Shown one piece after another: positions 24,338 through 32,390 of a stretch of 34,630 nt of DNA. The position numbers and the translations under genes were made by a program. The stretch covers positions 1-34,630 of the forward strand of contig CALBUB010000084.1 in assembly GCA_937967955.1 (NCBI GenBank), written 5' to 3'. The notes under the pieces are model-generated. The model saw nothing but the letters and a program-made list of their open reading frames with translations, made no database searches and was not told where the DNA came from. The DNA comes from an uncultured Bacillota bacterium. Lineage in GTDB: Bacteria; Bacillota; Clostridia; Tissierellales; Tepidimicrobiaceae. The stretch's first letter is position 1. Each line of letters opens with the position of its first letter.

Positions 24338-24356
24338 ATTCAAGAGGTGAAAGCAA

Positions 24357-25097
24357 ATGTATAAGAACCAATACGTTTCAGCTATAATTGCAGCTGCAGG
24401 TATGAGCAATAGAATGAAGAGCAAAATAAATAAGCAATTTATTAATATAAATGGTAAGCCTATTTTGGCTCATACTTTAGAAAAATTCCAAAGATGTAGG
24501 TATATAGATGAAATAATAGTAGTTGCTAAAGAAGATGAAATTAACTATTGTAAAAAGGAAATAGTGAAAAGATATGGTTTTAATAAGGTTACTAAGATTG
24601 TCCGTGGTGGGAAAGAAAGGCAGGATTCGGTATACAATGGCATACTTGCTTTAGATGAAAAAACTGATATAGTTATATCCCATGATGGAGCCAGACCTTT
24701 TGTTAAGATTAAGAATATAGTTGACAGTATAAAAGGTGCAAGTGAGTACGGGGCTTGCGTAGTAGGTACTCCTGTTAAGGATACTATAAAATTTGTTAAG
24801 AATGGTGAGGAAATTGACTCTACACCAAATAGGAATCTATTGTGGGCTGCTCAAACTCCTCAAGCCTTCAAAAGAGAAATATTAATGGCAGGCTATAAAA
24901 AGGCTATTGAAGACAATTTTGTAGGGACTGACGATAGTATATTAGTTGAAAGATTGGGAATAGAAGTTAAGATAATCATGGGAAGCTATGAAAACATTAA
25001 AATAACAACCCCAGAGGACATTATAATAGCAGAATCCTTACTAAAAGATAAAGGTCAGATATATTCAAGGAAAGAGTTTATTTTCAGTACAAGGTAG
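24357..25097 (+). CDS. ispD: 2-C-methyl-D-erythritol 4-phosphate cytidylyltransferase
   Basis: The 246-residue enzyme couples CTP and MEP to form CDP-ME in the MEP isoprenoid pathway. The N-terminal nucleotide-binding motif AAAGMSNRMKSKINKQF, the VVRGGKERQDSV-like segment, SHDGARPFV and the C-terminal ITTPEDIIIAE are all present. The start is ATG 24357 after AGAGGTG. ispF starts within 10 bases of the stop, so the two MEP-pathway genes are translationally linked, as in many bacteria. Confidence 0.94.
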   Translation: MYKNQYVSAIIAAAGMSNRMKSKINKQFININGKPILAHTLEKFQRCRYIDEIIVVAKEDEINYCKKEIVKRYGFNKVTKIVRGGKERQDSVYNGILALDEKTDIVISHDGARPFVKIKNIVDSIKGASEYGACVVGTPVKDTIKFVKNGEEIDSTPNRNLLWAAQTPQAFKREILMAGYKKAIEDNFVGTDDSILVERLGIEVKIIMGSYENIKITTPEDIIIAESLLKDKGQIYSRKEFIFSTR

Positions 25098-25106
25098 GTG
25101 GAAAAT

Positions 25107-25586
25107 GTGAGAGTAGGTATAGGTTATGATGTTCATAAGCTGGTAGAAGGAAGGAAGTTAATAATTGGAGGAGTTGAAATTCCTTTTGAAAAAGGCTTAT
25201 TAGGTCATTCCGATGCAGATGTATTAATCCATGCCATAATGGATAGCATATTAGGTGCTTTAGGATTAGGGGATATAGGCAAGCATTTTCCAGATACTGA
25301 TCAGCAGTATAAGGATATTTCTAGCCTCGTACTATTAGAAAGGGTATACCAATTGATGAAGGCAAGAAACTATACAATAGGAAATATAGATGCAGTAGTA
25401 GCTGCCCAAAGACCTAAGCTTTCCCCTTATATAGATGCTATGAAGAAAAAAATAGCAAATGTATTAAATGTTTCTAAAGAAAAGATAAATATTAAAGCTA
25501 CTACCACTGAGACGCTAGGATTTGAAGGTAGGGGAGAAGGGATAAGTGCTTATAGTATATGTTTAGTAGTTCCTTCTAAGGAATAA
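25107..25586 (+). CDS. ispF: 2-C-methyl-D-erythritol 2,4-cyclodiphosphate synthase
   Basis: The 159-residue trimeric enzyme forms the cyclic diphosphate in the MEP pathway. Metal ligands lie in GYDVHK and GHSDADVLIHA, followed by the GDIGKHFPDTD motif. The C-terminal TTTETLGFEGRGEG carries the CMP-binding Thr and Glu. GTG 25107 gives the standard N-terminus MRVGIGYDVH and has AGGTGG 5 bases upstream; GTG 25098, directly after the ispD stop, is the alternative. A hairpin follows the gene. Confidence 0.94.
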   Translation: MRVGIGYDVHKLVEGRKLIIGGVEIPFEKGLLGHSDADVLIHAIMDSILGALGLGDIGKHFPDTDQQYKDISSLVLLERVYQLMKARNYTIGNIDAVVAAQRPKLSPYIDAMKKKIANVLNVSKEKINIKATTTETLGFEGRGEGISAYSICLVVPSKE

Positions 25587-25627
25587 TGATATTTTGAGAT
25601 AATTAAAAAGAATAGTTTGATTAGAAG

Positions 25628-25663
25628 AAAACCTTTCGTCTCTTTAATGGGATGAAAGTTTTT
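25628..25663 (+). terminator. probable terminator after ispF
   Basis: An interrupted stem, AAAC-TTTC-G-TCTC with GGGA-T-GAAA-GTTT (25629-25642 and 25649-25661), has one bulged C and then a run of five T (25659-25663). It separates ispD-ispF from the ProRS-like gene. The rest of 25587-25724 shows no clear promoter. Confidence 0.6.
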
Positions 25664-25724
25664 ATTATATTTACAAAAATTTTTGCTGTTACCTTTTAAA
25701 TAATGGATATAAGGGGGGATAATT

Positions 25725-27329
25725 ATGAGAATGTCAAAGTTATATATTCCAACTTTAAAAGAAGCACCAGCAGAGGCAGAAATTCCAAGCTATCAGCTAC
25801 TCCTTAGAGCAGGAATGATACGCAAAAGGGAGACTGGTATTTTTTCTTATTTACCTCTAGGTTTGAGGGTTGTGAGAAAAATAGAAAATATAATAAGGGA
25901 AGAGTTGGACAAGCTGGGGGCCCAGGAGTTACTAACTTCTAATGTGCAAGAAAATGGAGAATATATTATCCCTTTACTTAAAAAAGATGTAAGCTCTTAT
26001 AAACAATTGCCCTTGACCTTTTATCATGTACATACTAAACATAAAGAGGAATCTAAGCCAAAATTTGGTCTAATAGAAGCCAAAGAATATATTACTATTG
26101 ATGCTTATAGTTGTGATAGAGATGTAGCTGGAATGGAAAGTTCCTATGCTAGTATTAAAAAGGCTTACGAACGCATATTTGAAAGGCTAAAACTAAAGTA
26201 TAAAGTAGTAGAAGGGGAAAAAGGTCATGAATTTATTGCTTTAGAGGAAATAGGAGAAGAAGCTTTTGTTTACTGTGAAAGTTGTAATTATGCTGCAAAT
26301 AGTAAATTTGCAGAAGTAATCTATGATATGGGACAACAGGATATAGAAGAAAAAACTATGGAAAAAGTATATACTCCCAATGCAACTACTATAGAGGACT
26401 TGGAAGCTTTTTTTGGCCTGGAAAAGAGGAAGTTTGCTAAATCCTTAATATACGTGGCCGGTGGAGAACCTATTTTAGTAGTTATTCCTGGGGATAGGGA
26501 CTTAAACGAAGTTAAGCTGTGTAATTATTTGGGAATTTCACCAGTCCAGTTAGAAATGGCCGATGAAGGAGTAGTTAGAGAAATTACTAATGCAGAAAAG
26601 GGTTTTGCAGGTCCAGTGGAAATAAAGGCTGGTACAAGGATAATTGTAGACTCTAGGATTACAAAGATGAAAAATTTGATTGTAGGGGGAAATGAAACTG
26701 ATTACCACATTAAGAATGTAAATTATGGAAGGGACTTTAAAGGAGAAGTAGTAGGAGATTTATTAGTAGTAAAAGAAGGGGAGCCATGTCCGCAATGTGG
26801 TAAACCATTACAGCTGGATAAGGGTATAAAAATAGGGCATATAAGCCAATTGGGGACAAAATGTAGTGAAGCTTTAAATGCTAATTTTTTAGATGAAGAT
26901 GGTAAAGAAAAGCCTTTTGTAATAGCTAGCTATAGCTTAAATATATCTAGGATATTTGCTGCTTTAGTTGAACAGAACAATGATGAAAATGGAATAGTTT
27001 GGCCTTTGGCTGTTGCTCCTTATCATGTAGCTATAACAGTTGTAAAAGTTAAAGATGAAGAGCAATTAAAATTAGGGGAGTATATGTATAAAAAACTTAA
27101 GGAGGAAGGTATAGAAGTTCTTCTAGACGATAGGAATGAACGGGCTGGAGTTAAGTTTAAAGATAGGGATTTAATCGGCCTTCCTATAAGAATAACTGTA
27201 GGAAAAAGGGCAGCAGAAAACATAGTAGAGTATTCTTTAAGGAGTCATGGGGAAAGGATTGAAGTTTCTGCTGATGAAGCTTTAGAAAGGCTTAGAGAAC
27301 AGTTGAAACTGACTTTAATTAAAGGCTAG
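25725..27329 (+). CDS. bacterial-type ProRS paralog with degenerate synthetase site and retained editing domain
   Basis: A 534-residue protein that follows bacterial ProRS from end to end, but the synthetase core is damaged. Between motif 1 (about 46-75) and SSYKQLP (90-96) about 33 residues are missing, including the segment with the proline-binding TxE (GPTHEE in E. coli). Motif 2 FRDE reads HKEE (106-109), so the ATP-contacting Arg is Lys. Motif 3 GCYGIGVTR reads ASYSLNISR (401-409), losing three glycines. In contrast the INS editing domain (about 216-340) keeps a Lys aligned with the E. coli catalytic K279 (K236), GFAGP (293-297) and the GGN...H region with His328. The anticodon-binding domain is present (LLDDRNERAGVKFKDRDLIG). 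A GGGGGG site lies 6 bases before ATG 25725. Automatic annotation would call it proline--tRNA ligase. My inference is a non-charging paralog, possibly a mischarged tRNA-Pro editing factor. Confidence 0.85.
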   Translation: MRMSKLYIPTLKEAPAEAEIPSYQLLLRAGMIRKRETGIFSYLPLGLRVVRKIENIIREELDKLGAQELLTSNVQENGEYIIPLLKKDVSSYKQLPLTFYHVHTKHKEESKPKFGLIEAKEYITIDAYSCDRDVAGMESSYASIKKAYERIFERLKLKYKVVEGEKGHEFIALEEIGEEAFVYCESCNYAANSKFAEVIYDMGQQDIEEKTMEKVYTPNATTIEDLEAFFGLEKRKFAKSLIYVAGGEPILVVIPGDRDLNEVKLCNYLGISPVQLEMADEGVVREITNAEKGFAGPVEIKAGTRIIVDSRITKMKNLIVGGNETDYHIKNVNYGRDFKGEVVGDLLVVKEGEPCPQCGKPLQLDKGIKIGHISQLGTKCSEALNANFLDEDGKEKPFVIASYSLNISRIFAALVEQNNDENGIVWPLAVAPYHVAITVVKVKDEEQLKLGEYMYKKLKEEGIEVLLDDRNERAGVKFKDRDLIGLPIRITVGKRAAENIVEYSLRSHGERIEVSADEALERLREQLKLTLIKG

Positions 27330-27346
27330 ATTTTATCTAGCCTTTT
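27321..27346 (+). terminator. terminator after the ProRS-like gene
   Basis: AAAGGCTAGA (27321-27330) pairs with TCTAGCCTTT (27336-27345), overlapping the stop codon and followed by TATATTTT. Confidence 0.8.
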
Positions 27347-27470
27347 ATATTTTAGTCTATTGTTAGTATAGATTATTTTTTAAAGTTAAGGTATAATTTC
27401 ACTAAGATAATAAGACTACCATAGACAAATGGGAACTCTCTAAATAATGAGGATGAATGGAGTGGTTATT

Positions 27471-28331
27471 ATGAAAAAGCTTATTATTTGCCTTTTAGTT
27501 GTAGTGATAATTAGCTTATCAGCTTTATCTTATGCTGATAATGTTGATAATGTTGTAGTTACACTAGGAGAAGATTTAACTGAAGAACAAAAGAAACAGG
27601 TACTAGACTTTTTTAATGTGGATGAAAATGTGAGAATAGTATATGTTACTAATCAGGAGGAAAGGGAATATTTTGGAGAGTTTATTGATGAAAGCTTAAT
27701 TGGCCGCAAAGCTCTATCTTCTGCTTATGTAGAAATATTACCAGCCGGCTCAGGTATTACTGTGGAAAAAACCCCTAACATATTCTGGGTAACTGAAGAT
27801 ATGTATAGAAATGCATGTATTACTGCCGGCATTGAGGATGCTAAAATAATAGTTACCTGTCCTTTAAGGGTATCAGGAACTGCAGCTTTAACAGGCATTA
27901 TTAAAGCTTTTGAAGATGCTACAGGGGAGAACATTTCTGAAGAAGAAAAGAAGGCTGCCAGTGAAGAGATAGTTGTTACAGCTGAATTAGGTGAGGCTAT
28001 TGGTAAGGATAAGGCTCAAGAGTTAATTAACAGTGTAAAAATCTACATAATTGATAAAAATATTAAGGATAGAGCTTCTATTGAAAAGGTTATAAAAGAA
28101 ATTGCGGCAGATCTATCTGTACAGCTAACTCAAGAACAAATTGACCAAATAATTTCCTTAATGGAAAAAATATCTAAACTAGATTTAGATATTGGGAAGA
28201 TTAAAGAACAGCTAAAAGATATATCTGATAAGATTGATCGAGTGCTAGAGCAAAATATAGAGGTGAAATCTTTATTACAGAGAATATTTGATGCTATTAT
28301 TAGATTTATAAACAGATTGTTAGGAGAGTAG
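27471..28331 (+). CDS. secreted DUF1002-family protein
   Basis: A 286-residue protein of the DUF1002 (YpuA-like) family. It has a signal peptide (MKKLIICLLVVVIISLSALSYA, cleavage likely after SYA), then the DUF1002 domain to about residue 200 (TLGEDLTEEQKKQVLDFF, YVEILPAGSGITVE, CPLRVSGTAALTGIIKAFE), and a C-terminal predicted coiled coil (about 230-270). The function of the family is unknown. I chose ATG 27471 because GGAGTGG sits 5 bases upstream and the signal peptide then starts correctly; ATG 27447 would add eight residues before it. A TATAAT at 27393 could be its -10, without a good -35. Confidence 0.85.
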   Translation: MKKLIICLLVVVIISLSALSYADNVDNVVVTLGEDLTEEQKKQVLDFFNVDENVRIVYVTNQEEREYFGEFIDESLIGRKALSSAYVEILPAGSGITVEKTPNIFWVTEDMYRNACITAGIEDAKIIVTCPLRVSGTAALTGIIKAFEDATGENISEEEKKAASEEIVVTAELGEAIGKDKAQELINSVKIYIIDKNIKDRASIEKVIKEIAADLSVQLTQEQIDQIISLMEKISKLDLDIGKIKEQLKDISDKIDRVLEQNIEVKSLLQRIFDAIIRFINRLLGE

Positions 28332-28340
28332 TGCCACTAG

Positions 28341-28369
28341 TTTACAGCAATTATTTACTAGGATATAAT
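28341..28369 (+). promoter_or_regulatory. promoter of gltX
   Basis: TTTACA (28341-28346), a 17-base spacer and a perfect TATAAT (28364-28369), 35 bases before the start. Confidence 0.7.
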
Positions 28370-28403
28370 ATATAGGTAACAGCAACGAAGGGAGGATATA
28401 TTG

Positions 28404-29885
28404 TTGAAGGAAGTTAGACTAAGATTTGCTCCTAGTCCCACTGGCTTTTTACATATAGGTGGACTTAGGACAGCTTTATATAATTATTTATTTGCAAAGC
28501 GTCATGGTGGAAAATTTATATTGAGAATTGAAGATACTGATAGAACTAGATATGTAGAAGGTGCTATTGAAAATCTAATAAATTCACTCCAATGGGCAGG
28601 TATAGAATACGATGAAGGAGTATTTGTAGAAGATGGCAAGCTAGTGCAAAAGGGAGATTACGGACCATATATCCAATCAGAAAGATTAGATATATATAGG
28701 AAATATGTTGAGCAGTTAATTGAAAAAGGTCATGCTTACTATTGCTTTTGCTCAAAAGAAAGATTAGATAAAGTTAGAGAAGAGCAGAAGATAAAAGGGC
28801 AAATTCCAAGATATGATGGCTTGTGTAGAAGCTTAAGTTTAGAAGAAGCAAAAGAAAAAATAGCCAATGGAGAAGAATATGTGGTAAGGCTTAAACTACC
28901 TCCAAATAAGGATATTAAATTTAATGATATAATTAGAGGAGAAATAACCATAAATACTAATGATTTAGATGATCAAGTACTGCTAAAATCTGATGGTTTC
29001 CCAACTTACCATTTAGCGGTGGTTATAGATGACCACTTAATGGGTATAACCCATATTGTAAGAGGAGAAGAATGGCTACCATCAACCCCTAAACATGTAT
29101 ATCTATATGAGGCCTTTGGTTGGGAAAAGCCAACATATGTTCACCTCCCTACTGTTTTAAACAAGGACAGGAAAAAGCTTAGTAAGCGTCATGGAGATGT
29201 TTCAGTAGAGGATTTTAGAAAGAAAGGTTATCTTCCAGAAGCTTTAGTAAACTATTTGGCTTTAGTTGGCTGGACTCCTGAAGATAATAGGGAGATATTA
29301 TCCATGGAGGAATTAATAGAAGAATTCAGCTTTGAAAGAGTATCTAATGCTGGAGGAATATTTGATAATGACAAGTTAGATTGGGTAAATGGACATTATA
29401 TAAGAAGTTATGATTTGGATAAGCTTACAAAACTTGCCATACCTTATTTAAAGGATGCAGGCTTTATTGATGATGAGTTTGTAGATAAAAGATTTCTTTG
29501 GCTTAAGACTTTAGTAGAAACAGTAAGGGAAGGCTTATCTAACTTATCTGAAATAGTAGATAAGGTGGATATATTCTTTGCAGATACTATAAAGCCAGTA
29601 GACGATACAGCTTTAGAAATATTAAAGTGGGAAGAAACACCTGTAGTTTTAAAAGCCTTTAAGGAAGCGGTAAATGGGATAGAAGAAGTTGATATGGAAT
29701 TTGCAAAGACTGTAATGAAAGGCATCCAAAAAGCTACAGGAATAAAGGGTAAAAAACTATTTATGCCAGTTAGGGTTGCATTAACGGGAAGTTATCACGG
29801 ACCAGAATTGGTTAATATAATATATCTTTTGGGTAAGCAAAATATACTAGATAGAATAGAATATATAGAAAGTAATTATATTTAA
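28404..29885 (+). CDS. gltX: glutamyl-tRNA synthetase
   Basis: This 493-residue class I synthetase charges tRNA-Glu, and in organisms lacking GlnRS it also mischarges tRNA-Gln for GatCAB. Present are PSPTGFLHIGGLRTALYN (signature 1), RIEDTDRTR, IVRGEEW and KLSKRHGDVSVEDF (signature 2), then a helical anticodon-binding domain. The start is a TTG: 28404 gives 8-base spacing from GGGAGG, and TTG 28401 is adjacent. Whether it discriminates Glu from Gln tRNAs cannot be read with confidence. The Cys T-box and cysS follow on the same strand. Confidence 0.94.
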   Translation: MKEVRLRFAPSPTGFLHIGGLRTALYNYLFAKRHGGKFILRIEDTDRTRYVEGAIENLINSLQWAGIEYDEGVFVEDGKLVQKGDYGPYIQSERLDIYRKYVEQLIEKGHAYYCFCSKERLDKVREEQKIKGQIPRYDGLCRSLSLEEAKEKIANGEEYVVRLKLPPNKDIKFNDIIRGEITINTNDLDDQVLLKSDGFPTYHLAVVIDDHLMGITHIVRGEEWLPSTPKHVYLYEAFGWEKPTYVHLPTVLNKDRKKLSKRHGDVSVEDFRKKGYLPEALVNYLALVGWTPEDNREILSMEELIEEFSFERVSNAGGIFDNDKLDWVNGHYIRSYDLDKLTKLAIPYLKDAGFIDDEFVDKRFLWLKTLVETVREGLSNLSEIVDKVDIFFADTIKPVDDTALEILKWEETPVVLKAFKEAVNGIEEVDMEFAKTVMKGIQKATGIKGKKLFMPVRVALTGSYHGPELVNIIYLLGKQNILDRIEYIESNYI

Positions 29886-29923
29886 AGCTGACTTAAATTA
29901 AAGTACAAGTAAATAGTACAAAT

Positions 29924-30144
29924 GTTGTGACGAGGAGAGTAGGCTATAATTACCTAAAAGAGAGGAGCTCTCATAGGCTGAAAGGGGCTCTTAGGTTAAT
30001 TATAGTTGAAGTGCGCCTCGGAACATACCGTCTGAAATTATAGTAGGATGGTACGGCTACTCCGTTAAAAGTATTAAAGTGGGCATTATGCCAAGTAGAG
30101 TGGAACCGCGGCCAAACCGTCTCTAATTTTAGAGACGGTTTTTT
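29924..30144 (+). promoter_or_regulatory. T-box leader, cysteine-specific
   Basis: A complete T-box lies before cysS. The specifier TGC (Cys) at 30012-30014 sits in GAAG-TGC-GCCTCGG, matching the Ile leader position for position. The T-box core is AGAGTGGAACCGCGG (30097-30111), with A in place of the usual third G. The bulge UGGA pairs with a UCCA acceptor end, fitting a tRNA-Cys with discriminator U. A terminator follows. The gap 29886-30190 is explained by this leader plus the ribosome-binding site; a separate promoter is unclear (a weak CTGACT/TAAATA pair near 29888-29915). Confidence 0.92.
30115..30144 (+). terminator. T-box terminator of cysS
   Basis: CCGTCTCT (30117-30124) pairs with AGAGACGG (30131-30138), followed by six T. 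It is the off-state of the Cys T-box. Confidence 0.9.
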
Positions 30145-30190
30145 GTAGATAATAGAATATATTAATTCAATAATGGAAGGAGGCTAAAAA

Positions 30191-31591
30191 ATGAAATTAT
30201 ACAATACATTGACTAGAAGAAAAGAAGAGTTTAAACCTATTAAAAATGATGAAGTTACCATGTACGTCTGCGGCCCAACAGTATATAACTATATTCATGT
30301 AGGTAATGCCAGACCATTGGTAGTCTTTGATACATTGAGAAGGTATTTAACATACAAAGGTTATAAAGTTAAGTATGTAGTTAACTTTACAGATATAGAT
30401 GACAAACTGATAAATAAAGCTAATGAGGAAAATACAACAGTAAAGGAAATTGCGGACAAATATATTGAGGAATTCATTAAGGATGCAGAAGGTTTGTCCT
30501 TATACGAACAAGAAATTCTACATCCAAGAGCTACAGAATATATAAATAAGATAATAGAGTTTGTAGATAGCTTAATTAAAAAAGGTGCTGCCTATAATGT
30601 AAATGGGAATGTATACTTTGACATAACTAAAGCTGAAGATTATGGTAAACTATCCAAAAAGAATATTGATGAATTAAAGAGTGGAGCAAGAATAGAAGTA
30701 AGTGATGAGAAGAAGAATCCTATGGATTTTGCCCTATGGAAGAAGGCTAAAGAAGGGGAGCCTTCCTGGGATAGCCCTTGGGGGAAAGGAAGACCAGGCT
30801 GGCATATTGAATGCTCTGCTATGGCTAAAGAACTATTAGGAGAATCTATTGACATCCATGCGGGAGGGGAAGACTTACAATTCCCTCATCATGAAAATGA
30901 AATAGCTCAAACGGAAACTTTAACTGGCAAGCCTTTTGCTAACTATTGGCTTCATAATGCTATGATAAATGTAGAGGATAAAAAGATGTCCAAATCTGAA
31001 CAAAACTTCTTTACTGTCAGAGAAATAAGCCAGGAATTTGATTTAGAAGTATTGAGATTTTTCATACTTTCAGCCCATTACAGAACTCCAATAAACTTTA
31101 GTAAAGAACTAATGGAACAAGCTAAAAGGGCTTTAGACAGGTTATATAATGGAAAGTTTAATTTAGAATACCTTCTATCTAAGGCTGAAGATAGAGACAT
31201 AAACGAAGAAGAAAAAGAGCTGTTAAAACAGGTAGATATCTATTACAAAGACTTTGTAAATAGTATGGAAGATGATATAAATACTGCAGATGCCATAGCT
31301 AGCTTATTTGAACTAGTCAAATTTACAAACTCTAATTTTAATGAGAAGACAGCAAAATATGTGATACAATATACTTATGATAAATTAATAGAGTTGTCAA
31401 AAATACTAGGTATACTATATAAGGAAAATCAGGTCCTAGACGAAGAAATAATGAAATTGATTCAAAAGAGAACTCAAGCTAGGAAGGATAAGGATTATGA
31501 ATTGGCCGATAAGATAAGAGACCAGTTAAGAGAAATGGGTATCCTATTGGAGGACACACCTGAAGGAGTTAAGTGGAAGAGGATAAACTAA
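30191..31591 (+). CDS. cysS: cysteinyl-tRNA synthetase
   Basis: This 466-residue class I synthetase charges tRNA-Cys. The zinc-site Cys lies in CGPTVYNYIHVGNARP, which also holds signature 1 (HVGN). Further zinc ligands lie in GWHIECSAM and HHENE. KMSKSEQNFFT is signature 2, and a helical anticodon domain follows. The start is ATG 30191 after GGAGG. The gene is expressed through the Cys T-box. thyX starts 16 bases after the stop; the small RNase III-like gene mrnC, often found here in relatives, is absent at this position. Confidence 0.95.
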   Translation: MKLYNTLTRRKEEFKPIKNDEVTMYVCGPTVYNYIHVGNARPLVVFDTLRRYLTYKGYKVKYVVNFTDIDDKLINKANEENTTVKEIADKYIEEFIKDAEGLSLYEQEILHPRATEYINKIIEFVDSLIKKGAAYNVNGNVYFDITKAEDYGKLSKKNIDELKSGARIEVSDEKKNPMDFALWKKAKEGEPSWDSPWGKGRPGWHIECSAMAKELLGESIDIHAGGEDLQFPHHENEIAQTETLTGKPFANYWLHNAMINVEDKKMSKSEQNFFTVREISQEFDLEVLRFFILSAHYRTPINFSKELMEQAKRALDRLYNGKFNLEYLLSKAEDRDINEEEKELLKQVDIYYKDFVNSMEDDINTADAIASLFELVKFTNSNFNEKTAKYVIQYTYDKLIELSKILGILYKENQVLDEEIMKLIQKRTQARKDKDYELADKIRDQLREMGILLEDTPEGVKWKRIN

Positions 31592-31607
31592 AGAAAAGGG
31601 GGAAAAT

Positions 31608-32366
31608 ATGAAAGTAGAACTTTTACGCTATACGCCAGATGGAGAAAAGTTAGTTGCGTCTGCAGCTAAGTTGTGTTATTCAGCTGTAGGCATAAGTGAT
31701 ATTGAGAAAAATTTAGATGGAGCAAATATTGAAAAGTTTCTAGAAATGTTGATAAGTTTAGGCCATGAGTCTCCAATAGAGCATGTAACCTTTACTTTTG
31801 CAGCTGAAGGGGTTTCTAGAAGCTTAACCCATCAACTAGTAAGACATAGGATTGCTAGTTACTCTCAGCAATCTCAAAGGTATGTAAAGCTTGAGCAATT
31901 TGAATATGTAATCCCTCCTTCTATTGAAAAAGATAAACAGGCTAAAGAGCTCTTTCAAGAAGCTATGAAAAAGGATCAGGAATACTATAATAGGATAACG
32001 GAGATACTTTATGAAAATAAGCTAAAAGAACTATTAAAGGCTGGGATGGAGGAAAAGAAAGCACGTCACGAAGCTGAAAAAAAAGCTATAGAGGATGCTA
32101 GATACGTTTTTCCCAATGCATGTGAGACTAAAATAGTATTTACTATGAACGCTAGAACTCTCTTAAATTTTTTCAGACTTAGATGTTGTGATAGAGCCCA
32201 GTGGGAGATAAGAAATTTAGCTACAGAAATGTTGAAGCTGGTAAAAGGAGTATATCCTACCTTGTTTAAAAATGCAGGTCCTGCCTGTGTTACAGGACCC
32301 TGTCCTGAGGGTAAAATGACCTGCGGAAATATAAAAGAAGTTAGAGAAAAGTTTAGAAACCTATAA
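31608..32366 (+). CDS. thyX: flavin-dependent thymidylate synthase
   Basis: This 252-residue FAD enzyme methylates dUMP to dTMP using methylene-tetrahydrofolate and NAD(P)H. The ThyX signature RHR(x7)S is at residues 79-89 (RHRIASYSQQS), preceded by HESPIEHV. The C-terminal NARTLLNFFRLRCCDRAQWEIR completes the active site. A charged helical insertion (about 105-165) lies between them, as in many clostridial ThyX proteins. The start is ATG 31608 after AAGGGGG. rlmB follows 24 bases later, in what looks like one transcription unit from cysS to yacP. Confidence 0.94.
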   Translation: MKVELLRYTPDGEKLVASAAKLCYSAVGISDIEKNLDGANIEKFLEMLISLGHESPIEHVTFTFAAEGVSRSLTHQLVRHRIASYSQQSQRYVKLEQFEYVIPPSIEKDKQAKELFQEAMKKDQEYYNRITEILYENKLKELLKAGMEEKKARHEAEKKAIEDARYVFPNACETKIVFTMNARTLLNFFRLRCCDRAQWEIRNLATEMLKLVKGVYPTLFKNAGPACVTGPCPEGKMTCGNIKEVREKFRNL

Positions 32367-32390
32367 ATATAGAGAAGGCAGGGGCGTGGG

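Noticed and set aside
24097..24356. Possible proline T-box or other riboswitch between proS and ispD
   Set aside because: No T-box core, specifier context or strong hairpin on either strand; the region holds only the two divergent promoters.
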